Assembly: GCA_032622095.1 (NCBI GenBank)
Contig: CP136067.1
Location: 75,046,705 to 75,110,704, forward strand
Direction of reading: 5' to 3'
Length of the DNA stretch: 64,000 nt
Source of the DNA: Siphonodentalium dalli
Lineage: Eukaryota; Mollusca; Scaphopoda; Gadilida; Siphonodentaliidae
The notes beneath the pieces were generated by a model. It had not been told where the DNA came from and made no database searches. It saw only the letters and a program-made list of their open reading frames with translations. Every line of letters begins with the position of its first letter. Position 1 is the first letter of the stretch. Positions 42,701 through 55,104 of this stretch are shown here, one piece after another. The position numbers were made by a program, and so were the translations under genes.

Positions 42701-42806
42701 GTCGATAACGTATTCTGACGGAATCAAACAATTATTTCACTGGGAAATCATAAACATCTGCCAACTGGTCCCAATACTTGATGTGTATATAGAGGATATG
42801 AAATGA
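39715..42806. other. Non-coding; candidate TIR element at about 40715-42018
   Basis: 'acatgtgagatactgttttg' at 40715 is matched by the complement of 'acagtatctcacatgt' ending at 42018, with 'aactyat' continuing inward on both. That suggests a 1.3-kb TIR element, but the target duplication is unresolved and no ORF is present. Elsewhere the stretch is AT-rich with (ta)n runs. ORF 39886-40140 has no recognisable domain. Confidence 0.4.
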
Positions 42807-42925
42807 GTGTTTCTCTCATATGATATTCATGAAACGAGTCTTAAGAATTTTCAGTTTTCTCGAGCCTCCGGCGAGAGAAAACTGAAAATTCGTGACGAGT
42901 TTCATAAATATCATGAGAGAAACAC
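42807..42925. repeat. Hairpin with ~56-bp arms
   Basis: 'gtgtttctctcatatgatat' (42807) to 'tcagttttctcg' (42862) pairs with 42872-42925 across a 9-bp loop 'agcctccgg'. A downstream string 'cgaattacatattctattta' at 42925 recurs at 43169, followed in both by 'atgtccaaaac'. Confidence 0.85.
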
Positions 42926-44940
42926 GAATTACATATTCTATTTATCATATGACACCTATAAATTGATTATGATGTCCAAAACGCACACAAATCACTAAAT
43001 AGCTATATGACATCGGCAGCAAAAGGTTAATGTGACGTCACTTCATTGCACCGGAAGCCCAATTACACCTGGTGAACTAGCAGAAATAATATGCACGCGA
43101 AGATATAGTGCGCTATTCTGTTCTCAGTTTGTGACATTATATCGTATGTTTATTAGATAAATACGAATTACATATTCTATTTATCGTATAACAATGTCCA
43201 AAACTATATATTTCAAGATTATAATTGCGTGAATTTCGGCATCGCGTTGATTGACGCGCACAAATTTGACCTGCATTTAGTTAGAGACACGGTTCGGCCC
43301 CGGCTGCCATTCAGCCAATCAGAACACACTTTTTGTCAACAAACCAATCAAATTATCGGAAGGTGATATGAACTAGTAGTTCATATGAAATTGATTTATG
43401 ACATACTTTCCAAAGTAAATAATGATTGAGTCATATGATAAAATAAATTATAAGCAATATGCAAACAACTGAGTATGAATAAAGAAACGACTCCCAACCA
43501 TTTTGCTGATGCAGGGTAAAAGCTAGGTAACTTATCTGTGGCAAAATTTCCGTACCCTTCTAAAGTGGCACAACTTTATATGGAATTCCTTCGAACACTA
43601 TGCGGCAAACTTAACGGAACGGGCTTTACATATATCATGTGCGCGCTGTACGTTCACTTTTACTGAGTAATCCATGTTGTAAAAACAATTTCAAGAGCCA
43701 TGTATGAGTGTTATTTCGTCGGCAACGTATTCTGTCCTCATTTCGTCGGTAACGTATTCTGTTACATATTTTTGGGACACTCACTCCTGATGTCATAGAA
43801 CTGTGGTAATTATCCAGAGTTCAGGGTCTATGCATGTGTGCTAGCGCACTGGTCTTGTCATTTAAATCGGTGATATCACGTTCCGCCGGGGACCGTGAAA
43901 ATCGTCTTGTCGCGATGTTTCACATACAGCTGTATTCAAAGCCTTGGATAGTTGAGTTGTGATAATTTATTTGGCAGATAACACAAGGATAAAAACAATG
44001 AACAACATAATTTTACATTTGGGTACCCAGCTTTGTGAAAGCAGCTAGTCTGCAGCACTTACCTATATGCGTCCTATGCCTACAATTCTTCTCCGCTATT
44101 ATTGTTTTCAACCATTGTGATGAATATATATAATATAAACAAATTTATAACAGGTTCATTTCGCAATCAACTGACATCAATCACTAATTAAATCACACTC
44201 TGTGTCAGATTTTATAAAGCTGGGTTCCCAAATGTAAATTTTACAAAAGCTGGGTACCCAACTGAATATTAAAAAAAAATGGGTAGCCATGTTTTACATA
44301 TATCTCCGAGAGGTAATTTCATATCAATGTCAATGGAGGTAACGGAGGTAGGAGAACAGTTTGTATTCCCTTATTAGAATATTCCTTATTGTGCATAATT
44401 AAATTTTCCTTATTATGCTATTTAAAGCGCTATTTACATCCTTATTGCGTTTAAGCACAAATAATAAATAATAAATAATATCTCATAATATTTATGGAAA
44501 TAATCTGAATAGGCCTACATGTGGACTGTCACAAGGTCACCAATAAACTTCACCCATTGCAATATGGACTACACCATTTGAATTACAGGGAGTTTATGTA
44601 ATGTGGCTAATATTGCGCTTACTAACTTGTAAGCGCCATTAGCTCTTTTTGTGCTTTAGTGCAATTAGAGCTTCCTTTATTGCACTTAAGCGCAACTAGA
44701 TAATCCTTATTGCACTTAAGTGCAATTAGATATTTCTTATTAAGTTGAAAGTTACGATGTATAACTATAAGCGTTAGATTCCAATAGAAAGTGTCACATA
44801 TAGCACTTTGGAGTGGAATGTGGAATGCCATAAATTTTATTTGCTGCTAGGTTATTATGTCCTGTGATTAAGCGAATAATGTTTCATCTTGTTTGTTGCA
44901 AGCTGTATTTATATATCCACATCATTTTATGTTTATTCTG
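42926..44940. other. Non-coding; scattered short repeats
   Basis: 'aacgtattctgt' repeats lie at 42690-42715 and 43726-43765. An inverted pair 'acatttgggtacccagcttt' (44014) and 'aaagctgggttcccaaatgt' (44216) bounds a 0.2-kb segment. 'ttgcacttaagtgcaa' palindromes lie at 44683-44725. No gene. Confidence 0.5.
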
Positions 44941-44944
44941 GGGT

Positions 44945-46700
44945 ACAAGTCACGAGTGTGATATGCTTTGCCAGAAATATCCCAGCGTTTTTGCCATGTT
45001 TCACAGTCATCACTCCTCGACCGTCGTCCGTCCGTCCATCCGTTTGTCCATCCGTCCGTCAACAATTCTTTAAACATCTTCTTCGAATGGGTTCATATTT
45101 GGTGTGGATGTTCCCTAGGTGACTCACATTTAGATTTGTTCAAATGAGGTCACTGGGTAAAATAGTTGAGAAAGCAGGGCCATAACTCTATTCCTCCATA
45201 GTAATTCTTAGAATGACTTCTCAAGAACCATTGGGCCGATTTAGCTTATATTTCGTATGGAGAGTCCTTGAGTGACTGGGGTTCAGATTTGTTCAAATGG
45301 GGTCACTGGATCAAATAGGGGCAGAGCCAGGGACACAACTCTTAAAACAAATACCAAATTGTTTAGATTGAACTCATTGCTCAATTTGAAAAAAACAAAA
45401 CAAAAAAAATCAAATTAAGTTTTTTTAATTTTTGTTTAAAGCATGTATACATGTATGTTCATATATGTTGAATAACACTATTGTTATATGATGATAATGA
45501 TCTAAATAAAAATATTAAAACCAAAAAAAAAGTTTTCTTGCTCAATTTAAATGTTTTTTTGTTTTAACTTTTAAATTAAAAAAAAACAAAACATCCAGCA
45601 GGGTGACTCAACCAAATTTGGTTTAAATCAGTCTAAAATCAAGAACATGCAAACAGCAGATACTTAGAGCTCTATGAGGAAGGTGCCTGCGATCCCAGAA
45701 TGTTTACTTAACACCATATAGAAGTCACATTGATTATAAAGTAATAAATGCAATGGCAGTGTTAACAAAATCTGATTGGAGTGACAGCTCCTTTGATTAA
45801 TACCGGTACCCTAAAACTATCTGCCTGTTAGAGAGTTTGTATATAAATGACCTATGGCTTTTGATAACAAACTCCCAAGGCCAAGTGTGATTAATGAATC
45901 TGACAGCTAGGCCAGTAAAACTAAATACCTGTTTTATCAGGCAATTACATATGGGAAACTCAATGAGAAAGAAGGAGGCATTTTTCTTAGCTTACCTGAG
46001 ATTAAGAATGGAGTCATATTTTGTGTGGATGGTCCCTAGGTGGCTGGTATTCAGTTCTGTTCAAATGAGGGTCACATGGTAAAAAAAAAGTGGCATAGCT
46101 AGCGACCTAACTCTCTCCATCCATAGTAATTCTTAAAACATCTTCTCAAGTATCATCGGGGCTATTTAGCTTATAATTAGTATGGAAGGTCCTTGGGTGA
46201 CAGGGATAGAGATGTGTTAAAATGAGGTCACCGGGTCAAATAAGGGCGGTGCCAGGGACATAACTTGTCCATCCAATGTAATTCTTAAAATGTCTTCCTA
46301 TCAAGGACCATCAGGCCTATTCAGCTTATATTTGGTATGAGTGACTAGGATTCAGATTGATTCAGAATTTGATCACTGGGTCAAATAGGGTCGGAGCCAG
46401 GGACATAATTCTTTACCTCAATAGTTATTCTTAAAACATCTTCTCAAGAACCATTTGGCATATTTAGCATACATTTTGGTATAGAGAGTCCTTGGGTGAC
46501 TGGGATTCAGATTTGTTCAATTGGGTTCACCAGGTCAAATAGGGGTGCGACCAGGGACATAACTTCCCCCCCCCCCCATAGTAATTCTTAAAATGGCTCC
46601 TACTTAAGAGTCATCAGGCCTATTTAGCTTATATGTAGTAACCAGTATCAAGGGTCCTTATGTTACTTGGGACTGGGTTACAGATTTGTTAAAATGGGTT
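44945..46700 (+). repeat. Degenerate tandem repeat family R4, period ~150-160 bp
   Basis: Units share 'gtaattcttaaaacatcttc', 'tcaagaaccat', 'gcctatttagcttatatttg', 'gtccttgggtgactgggatt' and 'tcactgggtcaaataggg'. 'Tagcttatat' type cores start near 45240, 46163, 46321, 46463 and 46623. A (tccg/tcca)n tract at 45018-45062 sits at the 5' edge. Two A-rich insertions occupy 45390-45600. ORFs here are chance. Confidence 0.7.
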
Positions 46701-47049
46701 TGACCAATCAAAAAAATGGCATTTGGTGTATATGGCCTATGGAGAGTTGGGATCAAAATTTGTTTGAATGTGCTCCACCATTAAACAAAAAGGGGGGGGG
46801 GGGATGTCAGGTTGGAACTTTGCAACAGTTATGAAAACTTGAGGTATCAGATGTAAAATTCCAACATGTGCAAAGGAATTTTACAAACTTGGGAGTGTGT
46901 TTGCTTCAGTTGGGAGGGAGCAGACTATGGACTATGTGGGGTGGGGGGATCAGGACCAAATTTCAAGGTGGACACCCCACTGCTCAACTGGTACCCTCTA
47001 GGCTACGTCCCTCTTTAGGACTACTTGTTTTTAAGTGAATTTGACAAGT

Positions 47050-48060
47050 ACTAACTCTTATAGTCTTCCGAGTCCCAGTCTTTAGAGTCTGTGAGGGTCT
47101 CCACAGTCATTGACTGTCTTGTTAGCACATGTTTCAATTGCTTTATTGATAAGAGACCTGTCACTCTCCAAACTGCTACTGGTATCAGTATTGAATGTCT
47201 GATGAAAGTTTTATTTAATTTAATTCTAATTTTTGCTATGATCCCACAATTACCTAAGAATTGTCCTAGTTTAGCAGATGCTGCAGCTCCGTTCCACTTG
47301 CATGATCCTTGAATGTTCATTTTTGGTCTATTGTTAGACCAAGAACTTTCTTTAACGTAACAACTTCTAACGGTTGATTGTTCTCAGAATGTCAGGCATA
47401 TTGGACCAGTATACATCACATCAGTTTTTGTCACACATACATTTACACCATTTTGGAAGGTCAGTCATAAAGAATAAACAGAATTGGGCTTAACACAGAG
47501 CCTTGGGGAAGACCAATTGATGTTGTTATCCATTCGCTGATATGATTATTTACATTGTTCTGAGATTTTCAGTTCTTTAGAAAGCTTTGGATGTATGAAA
47601 ACATTCATCCATTTATGCCGTTGTTGAATAATTTATACAGAACTCCTTTTCTCAAGATGATTGAATCGAATGCACCTTCAAAGTCAATGAAAGTTAGAAG
47701 GCCGTGATCATGATTATTCTTTATAGAAAAAGCACTCTTCATTGATGTTTATAAGGGCATGAGTTGTTGATTTGAATTTTATGTATCATGCATATTGTTT
47801 TTCATTCAAGATGTTGTCACTTTAAAGTTTCTAAATTAACCAGTTTGTTACTATCCTTTCATAAAGTTTGCCCAAGACACTGGTAAGACTAATATGCCTA
47901 TAACTTTTTGCTTGATGATAGGTAGATTTACAAGGTTTTGGAATATACAATTTTTAGCAGTTAGAAACTCCGTTAGATTCAAACCGATCTCCCAGTATCA
48001 TTGTAAGAATTTGTTGAGAATTGATGATAATTTGTCAGCCCCTTATATTTTTGTCGCAGA
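47050..48060 (-). pseudogene. Degenerate LINE reverse transcriptase, minus strand
   Basis: Reading the minus strand, 47730-47640 gives 'LLTFIDFEGAFDSI', an RT block A. Further on, at about 47520-47480, is 'GLPQGSVLSPILFILY', block B. The 89-residue frame at 47320-47051 resembles the region after the RT core. Stops and shifts occur throughout, and the catalytic YADD/FADD box is not clear. Endonuclease is absent. The clade cannot be stated. Confidence 0.75.
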
Positions 48061-48092
48061 AACAGTCGAAAGCCCAGGCCTTCTAAACAGTG

Positions 48093-49610
48093 ATTATTAT
48101 ACCCCCTTTTAAAAAAAAGGGGGTATACTGTTTTGCACCTGTCTGTCCGTCCGTCTGTATGTATGTCGGATGTCTGTTCATGTCATAACTTGGAACAGTA
48201 GTGCTCGGATCTCAATGAAATTAGGTAGGGATGTTCACTAGGATATTAAATAGAGGGTTCCATCGTTTTGTTTGGATTTTCCATTCTAGAGTTATTCATC
48301 TTTGTTTATCTGGAAATGATGGCTTTTTGGTCCGTCTGGTGTCTCTTCATGTCATAACTTGAATAGTAGTGCTCGGATCTTAACTCATTACCACTCTGAC
48401 TGCAGCTGATTACAAACCCCAGGTTACTTTGACATTGTGACGTTAAAAACTCGGCGCACATTGCCACGGCGACGTAATTTACGTCCCATTTCCTCAGAGA
48501 TTTTGACGATTTAGTCGGCTTTAGCATGTTTTTACCTTAGTTCTGTGATCGCTGTCATTCTAATTTATAAATTCTAGAAATGGCCTTTCGTGATTTCGCT
48601 ATTTAGTATTTATACAGAATTTGTTGTTTCAAATTACCAATTTAATAGACTGTGCCACCTTTCCATAATGTCACAATTCCAAGTTTAAATGTAAAATGTT
48701 GCAACAGTTATCAAAAGCAATCATCTTTTTTATTATTTTTTAACAAATGTACTTTCGAGCAAGGTAAGGCGTGAATGGAATAAAATTTTCTGAATGGATA
48801 GAATATACTTCAACCGCATACTTCATGTAAAATGATGATTAATGGAGAAAGCCACGAAAATTTAGTTTTTACTTTTATTAAATAAAAAGGTGTCAAAAGG
48901 TGCTTCTGAGGAAATGACGTAAGGTGACAAAAGTTGCCTTTGAGGAAATGACGTAAGGTGACAAAATATGCTTCTGAGGAAATGTTGTGAGGTGTCAAAA
49001 GGTGCTTCTGAGTTGTAATGAGTTAATGAAATTTGGTATGTATGTTCACTACTATGAGGGCATTAAATAGAGGGTTCCATCGTTTTGTTCGGATTTTCCA
49101 TTCTGGAGTTATTCATCTTTGTTATCTGGAAATGTTGGCTTTTTGGTCCGTCTGGTGTCTGTTCATGTCATAACTTCAACAGTTGTGTTGGGATCTCAAT
49201 GAAATTTGGTTTGGATGTTCACTACTATGAGGACATTAAATAGAGGGTTCCATCGTTTTATTTGGATTTTCCATTCTAGAGTTATTCATCTTTGTTTATC
49301 TGGAAATGTTGGCTTTTTGGTCCTTCTGGTGTCTGTTCATGTCATAACTTCAACAGTTGTGCTGGGATCTCAATGAAATTTGGTATGGATGTTCACTACT
49401 ATGAGGACATTTAATGGCGCATTGAACTGTTTTGTTTTGGTTTTTCGTTCTATAGTTATTCACCTTTGTCTATATGATAATGCTGATTTTTGGGTCCATC
49501 TGTCTGAGTATACTCAGTATAGCAGTCATAAGTTATAGATATGCCCACACTAGGCGGTATGCCACAAGGGGGTATGCACCGGATGACAGCCCATCTCTTG
49601 TTGAGTGATA
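48093..49610 (+). repeat. Degenerate tandem repeat family R5, period ~165 bp
   Basis: Units contain 'gttcatgtcataacttcaac', 'gtgctcggatctcaatgaaa', 'ggatgttcactactatgagg' and 'gagggttccatcgttttgtt', then 'ggaaatgttggctttttggt'. They recur near 48178, 48345/49027, 49160 and 49335. A 5' cap 'accccc-tttt-aaaa-ggggg' hairpin with (gtcc)n lies at 48098-48160, and a 3' cap 'acaagggggtatgcaccgga' at 49563. TTAA element D interrupts it. Confidence 0.8.
48384..49022. mobile_element. piggyBac-like element D (TTAA target), short
   Basis: TTAA lies outside both ends (48380-48383 and 49023-49026), and excision restores the R5 unit ('ggatct-taa-tgaaatttgg'). The TIR is CTCATTACCACTC against CTCATTACAACTC. 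The right subterminal zone carries four ~34-bp direct iterons ('ggtgcttctgaggaaatgac' type, 48897-49013). The left zone has the same word inverted ('gtcccatttcctcagag') beside the palindrome 'gacgtaatttacgtc'. No transposase. Confidence 0.85.
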
Positions 49611-50812
49611 ATATATAATTTAAAATTAATTAGTCCACTTACTTTGATGTTAGAAAGGCTTAAAGTTGTGGTGAATAGGTCAGCAGACAGTATGCATTTG
49701 AAATGGGCTAATTACTAGCCCATTTTGTCAATGTTGGACGGATTGAGCTAACTTTTAACTGCCCTCCAGGAATGATTAACAGTCTGAGAGCCTACCGCTA
49801 ATAGGCCTGAGGGCTGTTAATCATCTCATAGTGGTTTCCATGTCATGTAACTGACAAACCGAAGCAGTGTAAATAGGTCGAAACACCTCAGTACATCATT
49901 CAAATAAATAGTGTGGCTCCCCTTACATCGTTCAACTGAAGTGAGCACCATCAGCACATATATTCTCCCCAAAATGGCCCAGATGTGAGTGAATATAGCT
50001 GACACTGAGTGACCCACCAGAGGCAATCGTCAACGTGTATGGGCAAATAGGCTGGGTTTTTGGTATATAATAGACTGTCAGTGTGCAATCAAACAGGGGA
50101 TGATCACAATGTATAAACAGCTACAGTCAAATCGGTTTCGAGGAATGATTACGTCATTGTGTCTCTATCTTGAAACATTGCGCTTACCCACACATGTCGC
50201 GGATGCCTTCCAAATCTATCCCCCCCTCACTCGTGTGTGCAAGTGGATGCATCCAACTCTAGATAACTGGTGTATCTATGACATTGCTTATGTGGACGCC
50301 AGCATTATCTCATTATTAGGGGGGCACAGCAGTTGTTTTTTTAAAATACATATTTCATAATGTGGGGCTCTATTTAGGGGCTAGGTATTTTATCATTTAT
50401 AATTCAAATAAAGCAGATCACTTCTGACCCCAAGCTAAATCGTACAACATTGTTGAGAGTTTTCCAATTGTTTTGGATAATGGAAAGTGTAGCAATTACT
50501 TTAGATGACTTTCAGTTCATCGAACTGTACTATGTATTGTATGGATCAGTCATATTAAAACTAGACCTAATTTTCATTACTTTCAACTTAGTCTTGAGAC
50601 ACTCATGGAATAAATTATTTCAAACAGGAGAAATCCACCAATGCGCATCAATGAGTGCATTGCTAAACCAATCAATAGCTTCCAGCAAAACCATTAACTA
50701 TTCACATTCTGCACTCAATAATAATTATTCATACTAGCCCCGCCCAATGTTTCTAAAAATAAGTATTACGGAAGGCGGAAATGATGAATGAAAGCGAGGC
50801 TTTGCGAAAACA
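49611..50812. other. Non-coding; small stem-loop at 49771-49822
   Basis: 'gattaacagtctgagagcct' pairs with 'aggcctgagggctgttaatc' around 'accgctaat'. ORFs at 49826-50026, 50100-50360 and 50450-50737 show no domain. The segment just before 50813 has 'ccccgcccaatg'. Confidence 0.4.
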
Positions 50813-50913
50813 ATGGCTGATTTTGGTGAAATCCAAATGATCAAAATTGCAATTAAGAACGTAGTGCAAAAAATAAGTATTGATTCACTGAAACAAAAAC
50901 AGGAGCATATTAA
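50813..50913 (+). pseudogene. Start of an ORF interrupted by the TTAA element array (possible RecQ-like helicase N terminus)
   Basis: ATG at 50813 encodes 33 residues ('MADFGEIQMIKIAIKNVVQK', then 'ISIDSLKQKQEHI') up to the TTAA where element C begins. The 'L-x-x-K-Q' pattern recalls the N-terminal Q-motif region of RecQ-like helicases abundant in invertebrate genomes. No helicase motif is present to prove it. Beyond the last element copy (55109) the same frame stays open for about 17 more codons. Low confidence. Confidence 0.25.
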
Positions 50914-52246
50914 CTCATTGAGTGCCAGGTCTCCTGAGGGGAATCGATATCTGTACGCCAGGTCTCCTGGGGAAAAAGAACATTATTCACACTAACTACA
51001 TATTTAGTTTGACTATTCAATATAGGACAGAATCGAATTGACAGCAGGCATTGCTAGTATAGGCCCTATCCATGACCTGCTTTTAAACTCCATGTCCGGT
51101 ACTCGGGGGTCATCATAGGTCAAAAATTTCATGTTGCCATGGCAACGAGGACTTAAAATTGACACCGATTGACTGAAATCACAAAGTTGTTGTTTTGTGT
51201 GGCCATCTAAATAATTTATTCAGTGTAGTTTTAGACATTAATTTTGCTGGTGGAATAACATAGTAATTTAGATAGGATTGGGGGGGGGGGGGGGTAATCG
51301 GTGTGACTAAACGAATTTTGTGAATGGGATGACGTTTACAATGAACACTCTCCGAGAAAAGCAGATTATTAAATTGAAAACTATTTGGAAATGCATTGTT
51401 TCGTTCTTTTTGGCATATAATATTCGCACTTGCCGCGGTGGGACGTATTTCCAGTTTGTACTGTATCTAGGTGACAATGCCACATATTAGTACATCGGAT
51501 TAACCCGGTGACGATTATATCCGATTCAGCGCATCGACCTCCCCCCCCCCCCCCCCCCCCTTCCATACCAAATTTCAGTTCGATATCGTAAATAATGTAA
51601 GAGCAATATACTAACAAATTTTTTCTATAGAAATTCTCATTGTAATTTGGCGAACCCCTTAAGGTACAGAGTTTGATTGACATATTGTGTACATTGTCGA
51701 CATCAGCGTTCCTGTGTCGTTTGGTGTCAAACCAAGTTTACGATGGATCAGGGCATGCCCGACTTTATAGGAATCGACATTTACGCAATTAAAATCGGTT
51801 TCCAATTAACAGATATGTACGCTGTATCCGTTGACCTCTTAGAGAGTTTGAACTCTGCAAGTCTAAGTCACGCCCACAGATCACATCAATTTTCACCACC
51901 TGTTTTCATACGACTGCATCTCCTAAACGCCTCGACGTGCGGAGCTGCCCGATGCGTCATTTGAACGGAGACATGCTGGGCTATACCCCGCTGTACAAGT
52001 TGAATCTGCGCATGCGCGTATATACAGACCCCCCCCCCCCACTTGAAAATTAAACAAACGCTTCTCCCAAAATGTGACTTGTAGTATGCAGGGTTCTAAT
52101 CATGTGCAAACAGATTGAAATTGTGAGATTGGATTAGAAGGCAGAATGTTACAAACGGTGTGTGTTGGGCGACGAGATATCTCGTCGCCGGCGCTCAGAT
52201 GGTGTTTTTCGGGCGACGAGATATCTCGTCGCCGGCGCTCAATGAG
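50914..52246 (+). mobile_element. piggyBac-like element C, copy 1 (TTAA target)
   Basis: TTAA at 50910-50913 and 52247-52250; TIR CTCATTGAGTGCC against the complement of GGCGCTCAATGAG. Left subterminal pair 'ccaggtctcctgagg' and 'ccaggtctcctgggg', about 43 bp apart. Right pair of palindromes with GACGAGATATCTCGTC cores, about 47 bp apart. A 95-codon frame (51677-51964, first ATG 51743) is repeated in all copies, but identity reflects recent duplication, not selection. G and C homopolymers vary between copies. Confidence 0.85.
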
Positions 52247-52250
52247 TTAA

Positions 52251-52409
52251 GGAGGCATTTTCTCGGAAAATTTCAAATTAAGGTATATGCTGTGAAATTA
52301 GTGTCAACTTGAAGAGCGCAGCAAATATATAAGATATCTGTTTACGGAATTGACAATTTCCAACTCAGTCCGGAGTTGTGCCCGATTGAATTCCCAAAAA
52401 CTGTAAGCC
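52251..52409. repeat. Linker between element C copies, first copy
   Basis: 'ggaggcattttctcggaaaa' to 'ctgtaagcct' is the same as 53739-53897. It duplicated together with an element, giving a repeat unit of about 1.49-1.50 kb. Confidence 0.9.
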
Positions 52410-52413
52410 TCAA

Positions 52414-53734
52414 CTCATTGAGTGCCAGGTCTCCTGAGGGGAATCGATATCTGTACGCCAGGTCTCCTGGGGAAAAAGAACATTATTCACACTAACTACA
52501 TATTTAGTTTGACTATTCAATATAGGACAGAATCGAATTGACAGCAGGCATTGCTAGTATAGGCCCTATCCATGACCTGCTTTTAAACTCCATGTCCGGT
52601 ACTCGGGGGTCATCATAGGTCAAAAATTTCATGTTGCCATGGCAACGAGGACTTAAAATTGACACCGATTGACTGAAATCACAAAGTTGTTGTTTTGTGT
52701 GGCCATCTAAATAATTTATTCAGTGTAGTTTTAGACATTAATTTTGCTGGTGGAATAACATAGTAATTTAGATAGGATTGGGGGGGGGGGTAATCGGTGT
52801 GACTAAACGAATTTTGTGAATGGGATGATGTTTACAATGAACACTCTCCGAGAAAAGCAGATTATTAAATTGAAAACTATTTGGAAATGCATTGTTTCGT
52901 TCTTTTTGGCCTATAATATTCGCACTTGCCGCGGTGGGACGTATTTCCAGTTTGTACTGTATCTAGGTGACAATGCCACATATTAGTACATCGGATTAAC
53001 CCGGTGACGATTATATCCGATTCAGCGCATCGACCTCCCCCCCCCCTTCCATACCAAATTTCAGTTCGATATCGTAAATAATGTAAGAGCAATATACTAA
53101 CAAATTTTTTCTATAGAAATTCTCATTGTAATTTGGCGAACCCCTTAAGGTACAGAGTTTGATTGACATATTGTGTACATTGTCGACATCAGCGTTCCTG
53201 TGTCGTTTGGTGTCAAACCAAGTTTACGATGGATCAGGGCATGCCCGACTTTATAGGAATCGACATTTACGCAATTAAAATCGGTTTCCAATTAACAGAT
53301 ATGTACGCTGTATCCGTTGACCTCTTAGAGAGTTTGAACTCTGCAAGTCTAAGTCACGCCCACAGATCACATCAATTTTCACCACCTGTTTTCATACGAC
53401 TGCATCTCCTAAACGCCTCGACGTGCGGAGCTGCCCGATGCGTCATTTGAACGGAGACATGCTGGGCTATAGGTACCCCCGCTGTACAAGTTGAATCTGC
53501 GCATGCGCGTAGATACAGACCCCCCCCACTTGAAAATTAAACAAACGCTTCTCCCAAAATGTGACTTGTAGTATGCAGGGTTCTAATCATGTGCAAACAG
53601 ATTGAAATTGTGAGATTGGATTAGAAGGCAGAATGTTACAAACGGTGTGTGTTGGGCGACGAGATATCTCGTCGCCGGCGCTCAGATGGTGTTTTTTCGG
53701 GCGACGAGATATCTCGTCGCCGGCGCTCAATGAG
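52414..53734 (+). mobile_element. Element C, copy 2
   Basis: Near-identical to copy 1. The left flank is TCAA instead of TTAA (52410-52413); the right flank is TTAA (53735-53738). It differs by shorter G/C runs and a 4-bp insertion ('ggta' near 53472). The 95-codon frame is at 53163-53450. Confidence 0.9.
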
Positions 53735-53738
53735 TTAA

Positions 53739-53897
53739 GGAGGCATTTTCTCGGAAAATTTCAAATTAAGGTATATGCTGTGAAATTAGTGTCAACTTGA
53801 AGAGCGCAGCAAATATATAAGATATCTGTTTACGGAATTGACAATTTCCAACTCAGTCCGGAGTTGTGCCCGATTGAATTCCCAAAAACTGTAAGCC
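53739..53897. repeat. Linker between element C copies, second copy
   Basis: Same sequence as 52251-52409; ends 'gcct' before TTAA at 53898-53901. Confidence 0.9.
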
Positions 53898-53901
53898 TTA
53901 A

Positions 53902-55104
53902 CTCATTGAGTGCCAGGTCTCCTGAGGGGAATCGATATCTGTACGCCAGGTCTCCTGGGGAAAAAGAACATTATTCACACTAACTACATATTTAGTTTGA
54001 CTATTCAATATAGGACAGAATCGAATTGACAGCAGGCATTGCTAGTATAGGCCCTATCCATGACCTGCTTTTAAACTCCATGTCCGGTACTCGGGGGTCA
54101 TCATACATGTAGGTCAAAAATTTCATGTTGCCAGGGGGGGGGGGGGGTAATCGGTGTGACTAAACGAATTTTGTGAATGGGATGACGTTTACAATGAACA
54201 CTCTCCGAGAAAAGCAGATTATTAAATTGAAAACTATTTGGAAATGCATTGTTTCGTTCTTTTTGGCCTATAATATTCGCACTTGCCGCGGTGGGACGTA
54301 TTTCCAGTTTGTACTGTATCTAGGTGACAATGCCACATATTAGTACATCGGATTAACCCGGTGACGATTATATCCGATTCAGCGCATCGACCTCCCCCCC
54401 CCCACCCCCCCCCCCTTCCATACCAAATTTCAGTTCGATATCGTAAATAATGTAAGAGCAATATACTAACAAATTTTTTCTATAGAAATTCTCATTGTAA
54501 TTTGGCGAACCCCTTAAGGTACAGAGTTTGATTGACGTATTGTGTACATTGTCGACATCAGCGTTCCTGTGTCGTTTGGTGTCAAACCAAGTTTACGATG
54601 GATCAGGGCATGCCCGACTTTATAGGAATCGACATTTACGCAATTAAAATCGGTTTCCAATTAACAGATATGTACGCTGTATCCGTTGACCTCTTAGAGA
54701 GTTTGAACTCTGCAAGTCTAAGTCACGCCCACAGATCACATCAATTTTCACCACCTGTTTTCATACGACTGCATCTCCTAAACGCCTCGACGTGCGGAGC
54801 TGCCCGATGCGTCATTTGAACGGAGACATGCTGGGCTATACCCCGCTGTACAAGTTGAATCTGCGCATGCGCGTATATACAGACCCCCCCCCCCCCCCAC
54901 TTGAAAATTAAACAAACGCTTCTCCCAAAATGTGACTTGTAGTATGCAGGGTTCTAATCATGTGCAAACAGATTGAAATTGTGAGATTGGATTAGAAGGC
55001 AGAATGTTACAAACGGTGTGTGTTGGGCGACGAGATATCTCGTCGCCGGCGCTCAGATGGTGTTTTTCGGGCGACGAGATATCTCGTCGCCGGCGCTCAA
55101 TGAG
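53902..55104 (+). mobile_element. Element C, copy 3 (internal deletion)
   Basis: TTAA on both sides (53898-53901, 55105-55108). It lacks about 130 bp before the G-run near 54135 ('ttcatgttgcca' joins directly to the poly-G). It has a 6-bp 'acatgt' insertion near 54104. The 95-codon frame is at 54532-54819. Confidence 0.9.

Noticed and set aside
44014-44238. 'acccagctttgtgaaagc' looks like a Gateway att site, suggesting vector contamination.
   Set aside because: Only a partial word match, embedded in a native inverted repeat ('acatttgggtacccagcttt' and its complement); no other vector sequence around it.
51677-54819. 95-residue ORF identical in three places, suggesting a conserved gene.
   Set aside because: The three copies lie in a recent tandem duplication, so identity carries no evidence of selection. 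The frame starts at TTG and has no recognised motif.
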